DNA from: Oleiagrimonas sp964566965
GTDB lineage: Bacteria; Pseudomonadota; Gammaproteobacteria; Xanthomonadales; Rhodanobacteraceae
NCBI GenBank assembly: GCA_964566965.1
Contig: CAZMKO010000112.1
Location: 1-6,411 of the forward strand
Reading direction: 5' to 3'
Length of the DNA stretch: 6,411 bases
The position numbers were made by a program, and so were the translations under genes. This document shows, in pieces, positions 1-6,041 of this stretch. The notes below the pieces were generated by a model that had not been told where the DNA came from, made no database searches, and was given only the letters and a program-made list of their open reading frames with translations. Numbering within the stretch: position 1 is the stretch's first letter; every line of letters starts with the position of its first letter.

Positions 1-20
1 CGAGTCCCGGGAGCAATGAC

Positions 21-1175
21 ATGGCTGACATCGATTTCACCTCTTTCCTGAAACTGATGGTGCACAAGAAGGCATCGGATCTTTTCATCACCGCGGGCGT
101 GCCGCCGTCGATGAAGATCAATGGCCGCATCGCGCCCATCACGCAGAACCCGCTGACCGCGCAGCAGTCGCGCGACATGGTCATCAACATCATGACGCCG
201 GGCCAGCGCGAGGAATTCGAGAAGACCCACGAGTGCCAGTTCGCGGTGGCGGCCAAGGGCGTGGGGCGCTTCCGCGTGTCGTGCTTTTACCAGCGCAATT
301 GCGTGGGCATGGTACTGCGCCGCATCGAATCCAAGATTCCCACCACCGAGGAGCTGGGGCTGCCACCGATCATCAACGATCTGGCCATGACCAAGCGCGG
401 CATCATCATCTTCGTCGGCGCCACCGGCACCGGCAAATCGACCTCGCTGGCGGCGATGATCGGTTACCGCAACCGCAATTCCACCGGCCACATCGTGTCC
501 ATCGAGGATCCGATCGAGTACGTGCACCGCCACGAAGGGTGCATCATCACCCAGCGCGAACTGGGCATCGACACCGACAGCTGGGACGCGGCGTTGAAGA
601 ACACGCTGCGCCAGGCGCCGGACGTGATCCTGATCGGCGAGGTGCGTACCCGCGAGACCATGGAGTACGCCATCAATTTCGCCGAAACCGGCCACTTGTG
701 CCTGTGCACGCTGCACGCCAACAACGCCAACCAGGCCATCGACCGCATCCTGCACTTTTTCCCGGAAGACCGGCGCGAGTCGCTGCTGATGGATTTGTCG
801 CTGAACCTCAAGGGCATCGTCGCGCAGCAGCTGATTCCCACCCCGGACGGCAAGGCACGTCGCGTGGCCATGGAAATCATGCTGGGCACGCCGCTGGTGC
901 AGGATTACATCCGCCAGGGCGAGGTGCACAAGCTCAAGCACGTGATGAAGGAGTCCAACAATCTGGGCATGCAGACCTTCGACCAGAGCCTGGTCAGGCT
1001 GTACCACGACGGCGACATCAGCTACGAGGACGCGTTGCGCTACGCCGACAGCACCAACGAGGTGCGCCTGGCCATCAAGCTGGCCCAGGGCGGCGACGCC
1101 AGCACCCTGAGCCAGGGCATGGACGACGTGATGCTGGAAGAAACCGACGACAACGCGCACGTCCACCGGTTTTAG
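21..1175 (+). CDS. pilU: Type IV pilus retraction ATPase PilU
   Basis: This is a secretion-superfamily hexameric ATPase of the PilT/PilU branch. It acts on the cytoplasmic face of the type IV pilus machine and assists PilT in depolymerising pilin during retraction and twitching. The 384-residue product has an N-terminal PAS-like region (about 1-110) and a C-terminal RecA-like ATPase domain. The Walker A motif GATGTGKST is at 133-141, the Asp box IVSIEDPIEY at 158-167 with Glu162, the Walker B motif DVILIGEVR at 201-209, and the His box around TGHLCLCTLHANNA at 223-236. The length and the acidic C-terminal tail after about residue 355 fit PilU better than PilT, which is near 345 residues. The ATG is preceded by GGGAG at 9-13 with 7-nt spacing. 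pilT is usually immediately upstream, outside this window. The gene ends 45 nt before a strong terminator and converges with the lipoprotein gene. PilT paralogues are the only serious alternative. Confidence 0.95.
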   Translation: MADIDFTSFLKLMVHKKASDLFITAGVPPSMKINGRIAPITQNPLTAQQSRDMVINIMTPGQREEFEKTHECQFAVAAKGVGRFRVSCFYQRNCVGMVLRRIESKIPTTEELGLPPIINDLAMTKRGIIIFVGATGTGKSTSLAAMIGYRNRNSTGHIVSIEDPIEYVHRHEGCIITQRELGIDTDSWDAALKNTLRQAPDVILIGEVRTRETMEYAINFAETGHLCLCTLHANNANQAIDRILHFFPEDRRESLLMDLSLNLKGIVAQQLIPTPDGKARRVAMEIMLGTPLVQDYIRQGEVHKLKHVMKESNNLGMQTFDQSLVRLYHDGDISYEDALRYADSTNEVRLAIKLAQGGDASTLSQGMDDVMLEETDDNAHVHRF

Positions 1176-1220
1176 GCGCCTGGACAGCATCAACCGTCAC
1201 GCAGGCCGAAAGGCCGGGCC

Positions 1221-1254
1221 AAAAAAACCGCCGGTTGCGAAACCGGCGGTTTTT
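1221..1254. terminator. Bidirectional intrinsic terminator between pilU and the lipoprotein gene
   Basis: A perfect 14-bp stem (1223-1236 pairs with 1241-1254) closes a GCGA loop, a GNRA-type tetraloop on the + strand. The core is CCGCCGGTT/AACCGGCGG. It ends in five T on the + strand and is preceded by seven A, which become seven U on the minus-strand transcript. It lies 45 nt past the pilU stop and about 50 nt past the lipoprotein stop, so it can end transcription from both convergent genes. A second small hairpin, GGCC-GAAA-GGCC at 1204-1215, also with a GNRA loop, sits just before it on the pilU side. Confidence 0.88.
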
Positions 1255-1275
1255 CCGTTGTGGTGATCGTGTGGA

Positions 1276-1298
1276 CGGGGCGGCCGGCGGCCGCCCCG
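1276..1298. other. GC-only hairpin just downstream of the lipoprotein gene
   Basis: A perfect 10-bp inverted repeat (1276-1285 with 1289-1298, core GGGGCGGCC/GGCCGCCCC) with a 3-nt loop lies 7 nt beyond the lipoprotein stop codon. It has no U-tract on either strand, so it is probably not a terminator by itself. On the minus-strand transcript it would sit between the stop codon and the terminator stem. It could stabilise the 3' end against exonucleases, but that role is inference. Confidence 0.5.
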
Positions 1299-1305
1299 CA
1301 CGGGA

Positions 1306-3066
1306 TCACTTCAGGTGCGTTTCGGCACGCGTGCGCAGCCCGTGATCGGTCATCCGCACGCGGGTGGAGATGCCGTCGACCTGCTGCATGGCCTGCTTGA
1401 CCGTTTCCAGGTCCTTGCGGGTGCGGGCCATGTCGGCCTCGGCTTTGGCGTCCTTCTCGGCATCGCCGGTGGAGGCGGTCTGCTTGGTCACCTGCTTCTG
1501 CATCAGGCCGAGCCATTTGGCGTAGAAGCTGCCGTCCAGGTGGCTGCGTACCAGCGTGTCCTGCTTGCCGGTGCTCGCGTCGAGCATGCCCGGCAACGGG
1601 TCCTTTTCATCCTTGCCGATGCCGATGGCCAGTGCCTGTTTGCCCACCGCCACCCAGGCCGGCTGCTGGACCTTGAACTGCTGGCGCAGCGTATCGGGCA
1701 CGGCCACCGGCTTGCCGTCGGCCTCGACTTTGAGCTGGGCCAGCGGCGGCAGCATGGCCTTGGCGATGTTGAGCAACCCCTCGGGGTTCTTCGAGGCGAT
1801 CATGACGCGCGCGCGCAGGTCGGACAGGGGCGAGGCGCCGCCGTTGTCGTCGGCGTCGTACTGGTCGACGACCAGGCGCAGGCCACGCAGGTCACCCAGC
1901 GGCGGAATGCCCATGCGCGGCAGGTATTGCTGTGCCTTGCCGGCCATGTCGTTGATCGATACCAGGGCCGGGCAGGTGAACGGCTTGGCCTTCACCGCCT
2001 CGGCCTGGGCCAGCCAGAAGTCGCGCACTTTAGGTACCGGCAGGGCCAGGGTGACATCCAGCATGGCCTTGGTCGGATCGTCGCCGAGACCCGGCACATC
2101 GCCACCGATGCCCTTGAATGCCTGCACGATGTCCGGTGCCAGGCGCACGTCCATCTGCTGCACGGTGTCCTTGGCACGGATCTTGGTGTAGCCGGAGCTG
2201 ATCATGGGCACGCGCGCGGCGATGCGCGACAGGTCCGGTTCGCAGCTGGCCGGCAGTTTTTCCATCAGCTTTCCGGCCTGTTTGCCGTCATGGCGCGCAC
2301 CGGCGGCGAGCAGTGCCTTCAGCAGCGGGTCCTTGCCGCCAGCGACCAGCGCGGGCAGCTTGGTGATGTCCACGTAGCTGAGCAGGTACGGGTCGTAGCT
2401 GTTGGCGTCGGCCAGTTTCTTCAGTACCTGCTTGTCCTGGGCACTGTTCTCGGGCTTGTCCAGGCCGAGCACCTGACGCAGCGTCTCCTGGTCCGTGTCG
2501 GCGGGCAGCAGCGCCATGACGTAGCTCTTGTCATGGTGGGAAATGAGCAGCTGCAGATTGGAGTCGCCCAGTGCCAGATGCTGGTAGGTCACCTTGTCCA
2601 GCGTGTCCTTGGCGAATTCGTGACCGTACGCTTTCTCGAATCCGGCCACCCACTTGTCGAATTTGTCGGCGTCGTCGAGCTGGCCGCGTCCCACCGGGCT
2701 CAGGCCCAGGCCGTAGATCGCGAACAGGCCGTCGGGGTCGATACCGCTGTCGGCCTCGATTTCGGCATAGCTGTGCTGGTCGAGGTAGTTGGCGCTGTAG
2801 CGCAGCAGATTGGCCAGGTCGTCCTTGTGTTCCCTGGCGAACTTGTCGGCCATGTCGTTGAGGCGTCCGGTCTGGACGGATTTCTGCAGTTCCGCCGAGG
2901 ACAGCAGCGCCTTGCGGGTGTCCTTGTCGAGCGGTTTCAGGTTGCCGATCAGGTAGGGCGTGTCGGCCGGCACGTAGCTCAGCGGCGCATTCTTGTCCTT
3001 GTGGCTGCAAGCCGCCAATGCCGCGACGGTGACGCCCAGGACCAGGGCGCGGGTAATCCGTTTCAT
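1306..3066 (-). CDS. Large predicted lipoprotein of unknown function
   Basis: I do not recognise a named family with confidence. The 586-residue product begins with a lipoprotein signal peptide: basic MKRITR, a hydrophobic stretch to about residue 16, then the lipobox LAAC at 17-20 with Cys20 as the lipidation site. Ser at +2 predicts the outer membrane rather than retention in the inner membrane. The mature part starts near a PADTPYLIGNL segment (33-43) and is soluble and mixed alpha/beta. Its only two other cysteines are Cys275 (SCEPDL) and Cys365 (FTCPAL), which could form a periplasmic disulfide. Residues about 535-562 are Lys/Ala/Glu/Gln-rich and probably helical or a short coiled coil. 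No catalytic motif is evident. The ATG has a strong AAGGGGAG Shine-Dalgarno (minus strand, 3079-3072) at 5-nt spacing, better than those of its neighbours. It lies 99 nt downstream of pyrB with its own candidate promoter and ends at the shared terminator. Existence and lipidation are well supported; function is unknown. Confidence 0.9.
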   Translation of the reverse strand: MKRITRALVLGVTVAALAACSHKDKNAPLSYVPADTPYLIGNLKPLDKDTRKALLSSAELQKSVQTGRLNDMADKFAREHKDDLANLLRYSANYLDQHSYAEIEADSGIDPDGLFAIYGLGLSPVGRGQLDDADKFDKWVAGFEKAYGHEFAKDTLDKVTYQHLALGDSNLQLLISHHDKSYVMALLPADTDQETLRQVLGLDKPENSAQDKQVLKKLADANSYDPYLLSYVDITKLPALVAGGKDPLLKALLAAGARHDGKQAGKLMEKLPASCEPDLSRIAARVPMISSGYTKIRAKDTVQQMDVRLAPDIVQAFKGIGGDVPGLGDDPTKAMLDVTLALPVPKVRDFWLAQAEAVKAKPFTCPALVSINDMAGKAQQYLPRMGIPPLGDLRGLRLVVDQYDADDNGGASPLSDLRARVMIASKNPEGLLNIAKAMLPPLAQLKVEADGKPVAVPDTLRQQFKVQQPAWVAVGKQALAIGIGKDEKDPLPGMLDASTGKQDTLVRSHLDGSFYAKWLGLMQKQVTKQTASTGDAEKDAKAEADMARTRKDLETVKQAMQQVDGISTRVRMTDHGLRTRAETHLK

Positions 3067-3103
3067 GGTGTCTCCCCTTCAGTGTGATGGTGTCCGAGGC
3101 CGC

Positions 3104-3112
3104 ATTATGCCA
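3104..3112 (-). promoter_or_regulatory. Candidate extended -10 promoter for the lipoprotein gene
   Basis: On the minus strand the 99-nt gap holds TGGCATAAT: a CATAAT -10 hexamer (one mismatch to consensus) preceded by the TG of an extended -10. This is an AT-rich spot in a very GC-rich gap. A TTCACA hexamer at 3130-3135 resembles a -35 box, but its 20-nt spacer is longer than optimal, so the extended -10 would carry most of the recognition. A start near 3097 would give a leader of about 30 nt ending in the strong ribosome site. Inferred from motif match only. Confidence 0.4.
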
Positions 3113-3119
3113 GCGTGGG

Positions 3120-3145
3120 GCGGCTGCGATGTGAACGCCAGCCGC
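3120..3145 (-). terminator. Weak hairpin after pyrB, possible inefficient terminator
   Basis: A 7-bp inverted repeat (GCGGCTG at 3120-3126, CAGCCGC at 3139-3145) with a 12-nt loop starts 20 nt past the pyrB stop codon. No U-run follows, so it is a poor intrinsic terminator and readthrough into the lipoprotein gene is plausible. Its loop contains the TTCACA that could serve as a -35 element, so the two interpretations overlap. Confidence 0.22.
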
Positions 3146-3165
3146 GTCCCGGGCACTGCGACGGG

Positions 3166-4092
3166 TCAGCGGCCCAGCACTTCGGCCAACACTGCCATGC
3201 GCATGAATACGCCGTTGCCGACCTGCTCCAGGATGCGCGATTGCGCGCCGTCGGCGACCTCGTCGGCGATCTCGATGCCGCGGTTGATCGGGCCCGGGTG
3301 CATCACCAGGCAGCCGGGCGCGGCACGGGACAGGCGGGCGGCGGTGAGACCGTAGCGCCGGAAATAGGTGGCCTCGTCGGGCAGTTCGGTCGCGGCCATG
3401 CGTTCCTTCTGCAGGCGCAGCATGATCACCACGTCGCTGCCGGCCAGGGCGGTGTCGAAATCCGTCTCGAGGGTGCAGCCGGGAAATTCCTCGGCATCGG
3501 GGAGCATTGCCGCCGGACCGCACAGGCGGATGTGGCGGGCGCCCAGCGCCGTCAGCGCGTGGATGTCCGAACGTGCCACGCGCGAATGCCGGATATCGCC
3601 GCAGATCGTGACCGTCAATGGTCCGAAATCGCCGTGGTGCTGGTGGATGGTGAGCGCGTCCAGCAGGCCCTGGGTGGGGTGGGCACGGGTGCCGTCGCCG
3701 GCGTTGACCACCGACACGCCGCTCATGGCGTGGCGAACCAGGCGCTCCGGTGTGCCGTCCTGCTTGTGGCGCACCACCAGGATGTCCAGATGCATCGCTT
3801 CCAGGGTGTGCAAGGTGTCGATCAGGGTCTCGCCCTTGTTCGTGGACGATTGCGCGATGTTGAAATTGACCACGTCGGCGCCCAGTCGGCGCGCGGCCAG
3901 CTCGAAGGAGGTACGGGTGCGCGTGGAGGGCTCGAAGAACAGGTTCAGTACCGTGCGGCCGGCGAGCAGGTCGAGCTTGTGGGTGCCGTAGCGGCACGCC
4001 TCGCGCAGGCTGCCGGCGCGATGGATGAGCCGCTCCATGGTGGCGCGGTCGAGTCCTTCGAGGGTGGTGAGGTGGCGTAGATGGTGGGACAT
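3166..4092 (-). CDS. pyrB: Aspartate carbamoyltransferase catalytic chain
   Basis: It catalyses the committed step of cytosolic pyrimidine synthesis: carbamoyl phosphate plus L-aspartate gives N-carbamoyl-L-aspartate. The 308-residue protein is full length for a catalytic chain. The carbamoyl-phosphate site FEPSTRTRTSFE is at 53-64, with the STRT loop at 56-59. Lys86 lies in the flexible SSTNKGET loop and Arg108 in VVRHK. HPTQGLLD (138-145) supplies His138 and Gln141, and GDIRHSRVARS (165-175) supplies Arg168. The aspartate-side loop LRLQKER is at 225-231 and HPGPINRGIEI at 265-275. All expected active-site residues are present. It follows ruvX after 28 nt. No clear Shine-Dalgarno precedes the ATG (the upstream bases are C-rich), suggesting coupled or weak initiation. 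Neither a regulatory chain (pyrI), an inactive dihydroorotase partner (pyrC') nor pyrR is adjacent, so the holoenzyme type cannot be told from this window. Ornithine carbamoyltransferase is the related alternative, but the HPTQGLLD and LRLQKER motifs favour PyrB. Confidence 0.97.
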   Translation of the reverse strand: MSHHLRHLTTLEGLDRATMERLIHRAGSLREACRYGTHKLDLLAGRTVLNLFFEPSTRTRTSFELAARRLGADVVNFNIAQSSTNKGETLIDTLHTLEAMHLDILVVRHKQDGTPERLVRHAMSGVSVVNAGDGTRAHPTQGLLDALTIHQHHGDFGPLTVTICGDIRHSRVARSDIHALTALGARHIRLCGPAAMLPDAEEFPGCTLETDFDTALAGSDVVIMLRLQKERMAATELPDEATYFRRYGLTAARLSRAAPGCLVMHPGPINRGIEIADEVADGAQSRILEQVGNGVFMRMAVLAEVLGR

Positions 4093-4120
4093 GGCGGGTC
4101 GGTGTGTGGACGGTGGAAAG

Positions 4121-4549
4121 TCAGGGGGCGGGATGGGTGTCGAACCATGATTCCAGGATCACCACGGCGGCCATGGCGTCCAGCCTGGCGGCGTCGCGCC
4201 GGCGTCGTGTGCCCGCGGCGCGCGCGTGCGCGAAGCGGCGTGCGGCCTCCTGCGAGGTATGGCGTTCGTCCTGCATGTGCACGGGCAGGCCGCTGCGCTC
4301 GCGCAACGCCTCGGCAAAGCGGCGTGCGTGCCGGGTCATCGGCTGGTTGCCGCCATCGCGTGTCAACGGCAGACCCACTACCAGGGCGTCGGGGTGCCAC
4401 TGGCGCAACAGCTCGTCCAGGCGTGCCCAATCGGGCTGGCGGTCGTGCACGTTGACGACCGCCACCGGTTGCGCGCTGTCGGTCAGGCGGTTGCCGACGG
4501 CGACCCCGATGAGGCGGGTGCCGACATCGAAGCCGAGCAGGCAGCTCAT
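4121..4549 (-). CDS. ruvX: RuvX/YqgF family RNase H-fold nuclease (pre-16S rRNA maturation)
   Basis: This small cytosolic nuclease has an RNase H/Holliday-junction-resolvase fold. In the family it is linked to 5'-end maturation of 16S rRNA; the older resolvase label comes from fold similarity. The 142-residue protein is close to the usual 138-145. It starts with the signature GFDVGTRLIGVAVGN (6-20, catalytic Asp8), continues with VVGLPLTRDGGNQP (57-70) and DERHTSQEA (94-102, Glu95), and ends with LDAMAAVVILESW (123-135, Asp124). These give the expected three-acid site. His97 replaces the Leu seen in many homologues (DERLTT, DERLST), and an Arg-rich loop TRRRRDAAR precedes Asp124. Its ATG overlaps the yqgE stop in a 4-nt ATGA (4546-4549), which strongly suggests translational coupling. 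The yqgE-ruvX pairing is conserved widely in gammaproteobacteria. Confidence 0.95.
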   Translation of the reverse strand: MSCLLGFDVGTRLIGVAVGNRLTDSAQPVAVVNVHDRQPDWARLDELLRQWHPDALVVGLPLTRDGGNQPMTRHARRFAEALRERSGLPVHMQDERHTSQEAARRFAHARAAGTRRRRDAARLDAMAAVVILESWFDTHPAP

Positions 4550-5109
4550 GCGTGTCCGGCGTAGCCGGCGAGCTGCGAGACGTCGATGCCGACCAGGTTG
4601 GCGGCGGCGCTCCAGCGTTGCTCCAGCGGGGTATGGAACACGATGCGGTTGTCCGCGCGCGTGGTCAGCCAGGCGTTGTCGCGCAGTTCCTGTTCCAACT
4701 GGTCCGCTTCCCAGCCGGCGTAACCGAGCGCGACCACGGCGTGGCGTGGCCCCTTGCCTTCGGCCATCGCCGCGAGGATGTCGCGCGAGGTGGTCACCGA
4801 CCAGTGCGCGTCGATGCGATGGCTGGCGTCCCAGGAAGGCTGTCCGCTGTGCAGCACGAAGCCGCGCTCGGGCTGCACGGGGCCGCCCTGCAACACTCGG
4901 CGCTCACCGATGTCGGGCCGGTCGCAGGGGATCTGCATCTGTTCCAGCACCTCGCCCAGGGTGAAGTTGGAAGGCCGATTGACCAGCAGTCCGACCGCGC
5001 CCTCGGCATTGTGCTGGCAGACCAGGGTCACGCCCTGGGCGAAGTTCGGGTCGCCCATGGCCGGCATGGCGATCAGGAATTGGCCGGTGAAGTTGCTGGA
5101 GGTCTCCAT
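4546..5109 (-). CDS. yqgE: YqgE/AlgH family protein
   Basis: The product is a small cytosolic DUF179 protein, named AlgH in Pseudomonas for an effect on alginate expression; its biochemical role is not settled. From the ATG at 5109 it has 187 residues, the usual family length. It opens with METSSNFTGQFLIAMPAM, matching the family's start just before FLIAMPAM. Further conserved parts are DPNFAQGVTLVCQHN (20-34), the AEGAVGLLVNRP block (35-46), QGGPVQPERGFVLH (74-87) and ALGYAGWEADQLEQEL (127-142). The start is uncertain: the frame is open to a TTG at 5166 that overlaps the tonB stop (TTGA), adding 19 residues of non-family sequence. The ATG is preferred for homology, although the bases before it are C-rich with no Shine-Dalgarno. 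It lies 53 nt after tonB and overlaps ruvX by 4 nt. Confidence 0.92.
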   Translation of the reverse strand: METSSNFTGQFLIAMPAMGDPNFAQGVTLVCQHNAEGAVGLLVNRPSNFTLGEVLEQMQIPCDRPDIGERRVLQGGPVQPERGFVLHSGQPSWDASHRIDAHWSVTTSRDILAAMAEGKGPRHAVVALGYAGWEADQLEQELRDNAWLTTRADNRIVFHTPLEQRWSAAANLVGIDVSQLAGYAGHA

Positions 5110-5162
5110 GGGGGAAGTGTAGCCCGAGTTGCGTCCGGGATAGCCATGCCGGCGGCGGTCGG

Positions 5163-6041
5163 TCAATGGGTCTTCAGGCGCCCGCCGCGAAGGAACTGGT
5201 AGGTGCGCGTGATGTAGAGCTCGTCGACCTTCTCGTCGGTATGCGGAATGGCCGGGAACGGCGCGGCCATGCGCACGATGCGGATGGCCGCGTCGTCCAG
5301 CACCTTGCGTCCGGAGCTCTGGATCACGTCGATGCTGTGGATGCTGCCGTCGCGGTCCAGACCCACCGTGAGAATGAGGTCGCCGTCCAGCGCGCCGGTT
5401 CGCGCCGCGTCGGGAAAGTTGAGCGTGCCGACGCGCTCGACGTGCTTGGCCCAGGCGCGCATGTAGGCGGCGTAGGCGTATTCACGGGTGTTGGCGGAGA
5501 TGAATTTCTTGTGTGGACGCTTGGCGTAGGCCTTGGATTCGGCATTGATCTCCGCGGCCAGCTTGGCCATTTCCATGCGCCGGTCCAGATCGGCTTCCGG
5601 TTCGGCACGCGGCTTCTCGTCGTGGGCGCGCTGGTCGGTGTCGGTGTGGACCGTGAAGTCACTGGCCGCGGTGGTGGTGACCCGGCGGCGGTCGGTGGCC
5701 GTGCTCGGCGCCGGCGCGCTGGGATTCAGCGGACGCGGGGCGATGCCGTCGGTGGGCGTGGGCAGCAATCCCGAGACCGGCTGCGACGGCAGACGGGCCT
5801 TGTCGCTGTTGCCGCCGCCGGCATTGCTGGCCTGGGCCAGGAAATCGGCGTGCTCCGGCGCCTGCCGGTTGGCGGTATTGACCAGGGTGACATCCAGCGT
5901 GGGCAGCTTCGGCTGCGGCCGCGTGACGGCAAACGTCACGCCGAGGATCAGCACGCCGTGCAGGATCAGCGAAAACAGGAAGGTGGCGCTCAGCAACTCG
6001 TTGCTGCCGGGGGCGCGGGGGGGGGTGGTCGATGGGCTCAC
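5163..6041 (-). CDS. tonB: TonB-family energy transducer (TonB3-like)
   Basis: TonB proteins couple the inner-membrane proton-motive force, through ExbB/ExbD-type partners, to outer-membrane machines. The 292-residue product has a short cytoplasmic tail rich in Pro/Ser/Thr, one membrane helix at about 16-39 with the SX3H motif (Ser24, His28) typical of TonB, and a long low-complexity periplasmic spacer (about 41-150) rich in Pro, Ala, Ser and Thr. A charged helix follows at about 150-180, then the segment ISANTREYAYAAYMRAW (181-197). The C-terminal TonB domain (about 198-287) includes GTLNFPDAAR, where Phe209 stands in for the usual Tyr of the YP motif, and DGDLILTVGLDRDGSI. The start is GTG at 6041 with GGAG 10 nt upstream (minus strand, 6055-6052); no better in-frame start is visible before a stop codon about 90 nt upstream. 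No exbB/exbD is nearby. Synteny with P. aeruginosa tonB3, needed for twitching motility and pilus assembly, suggests a pilus link here; that is inference. Confidence 0.92.
   Translation of the reverse strand: MSPSTTPPRAPGSNELLSATFLFSLILHGVLILGVTFAVTRPQPKLPTLDVTLVNTANRQAPEHADFLAQASNAGGGNSDKARLPSQPVSGLLPTPTDGIAPRPLNPSAPAPSTATDRRRVTTTAASDFTVHTDTDQRAHDEKPRAEPEADLDRRMEMAKLAAEINAESKAYAKRPHKKFISANTREYAYAAYMRAWAKHVERVGTLNFPDAARTGALDGDLILTVGLDRDGSIHSIDVIQSSGRKVLDDAAIRIVRMAAPFPAIPHTDEKVDELYITRTYQFLRGGRLKTH
6017..6025. repeat. Nine-base mononucleotide tract inside the tonB start region
   Basis: An uninterrupted run of nine G on the + strand (nine C in the tonB coding sense) covers codons 6-9 (Thr-Pro-Pro-Arg). 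A five-G run lies at 6009-6013. Gain or loss of one base would frameshift tonB before its membrane helix. Such runs arise by chance in GC-rich DNA about once in several kilobases, so a switching role is only a possibility. Confidence 0.6.

Noticed and set aside
2..19. Possible tail of an upstream + strand gene ending at TGA 17-19 (residues ESREQ)
   Set aside because: Five codons are too few to identify a gene; the stop one base before the pilU ATG could be coincidence.
464..889. A 141-codon minus-strand frame inside pilU
   Set aside because: It is fully inside a strongly supported gene, has a Ser/Met/Arg-rich product and no recognisable motif.
1315..3087. A 590-codon open frame on the + strand, fully antisense to the lipoprotein gene
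   Set aside because: It is in codon register with the minus-strand gene, so a stop would need TTA, CTA or TCA in the sense frame, which are rare in this GC-rich DNA. The His/Val/Gly/Gln-rich product has no recognisable domain. Similar in-register shadows lie opposite pyrB, ruvX, yqgE and tonB.
2531..3997. A 488-codon minus-strand frame across pyrB and the lipoprotein gene
   Set aside because: It crosses two well-supported genes in another frame and encodes an Arg/Pro/His-rich low-complexity product typical of a GC-rich shadow.
4121..4549. RuvX active-site loss because of the unusual DERHTS motif
   Set aside because: The acidic residues Asp8, Glu95 and Asp124 are all present; the His replaces a non-catalytic Leu.
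5110..5166. N-terminal extension of YqgE from a TTG codon
   Set aside because: The extra 19 residues do not resemble the family, which begins just before FLIAMPAM. The ATG at 5109 gives the normal 187 residues. I kept the ambiguity as a note, not as the call.
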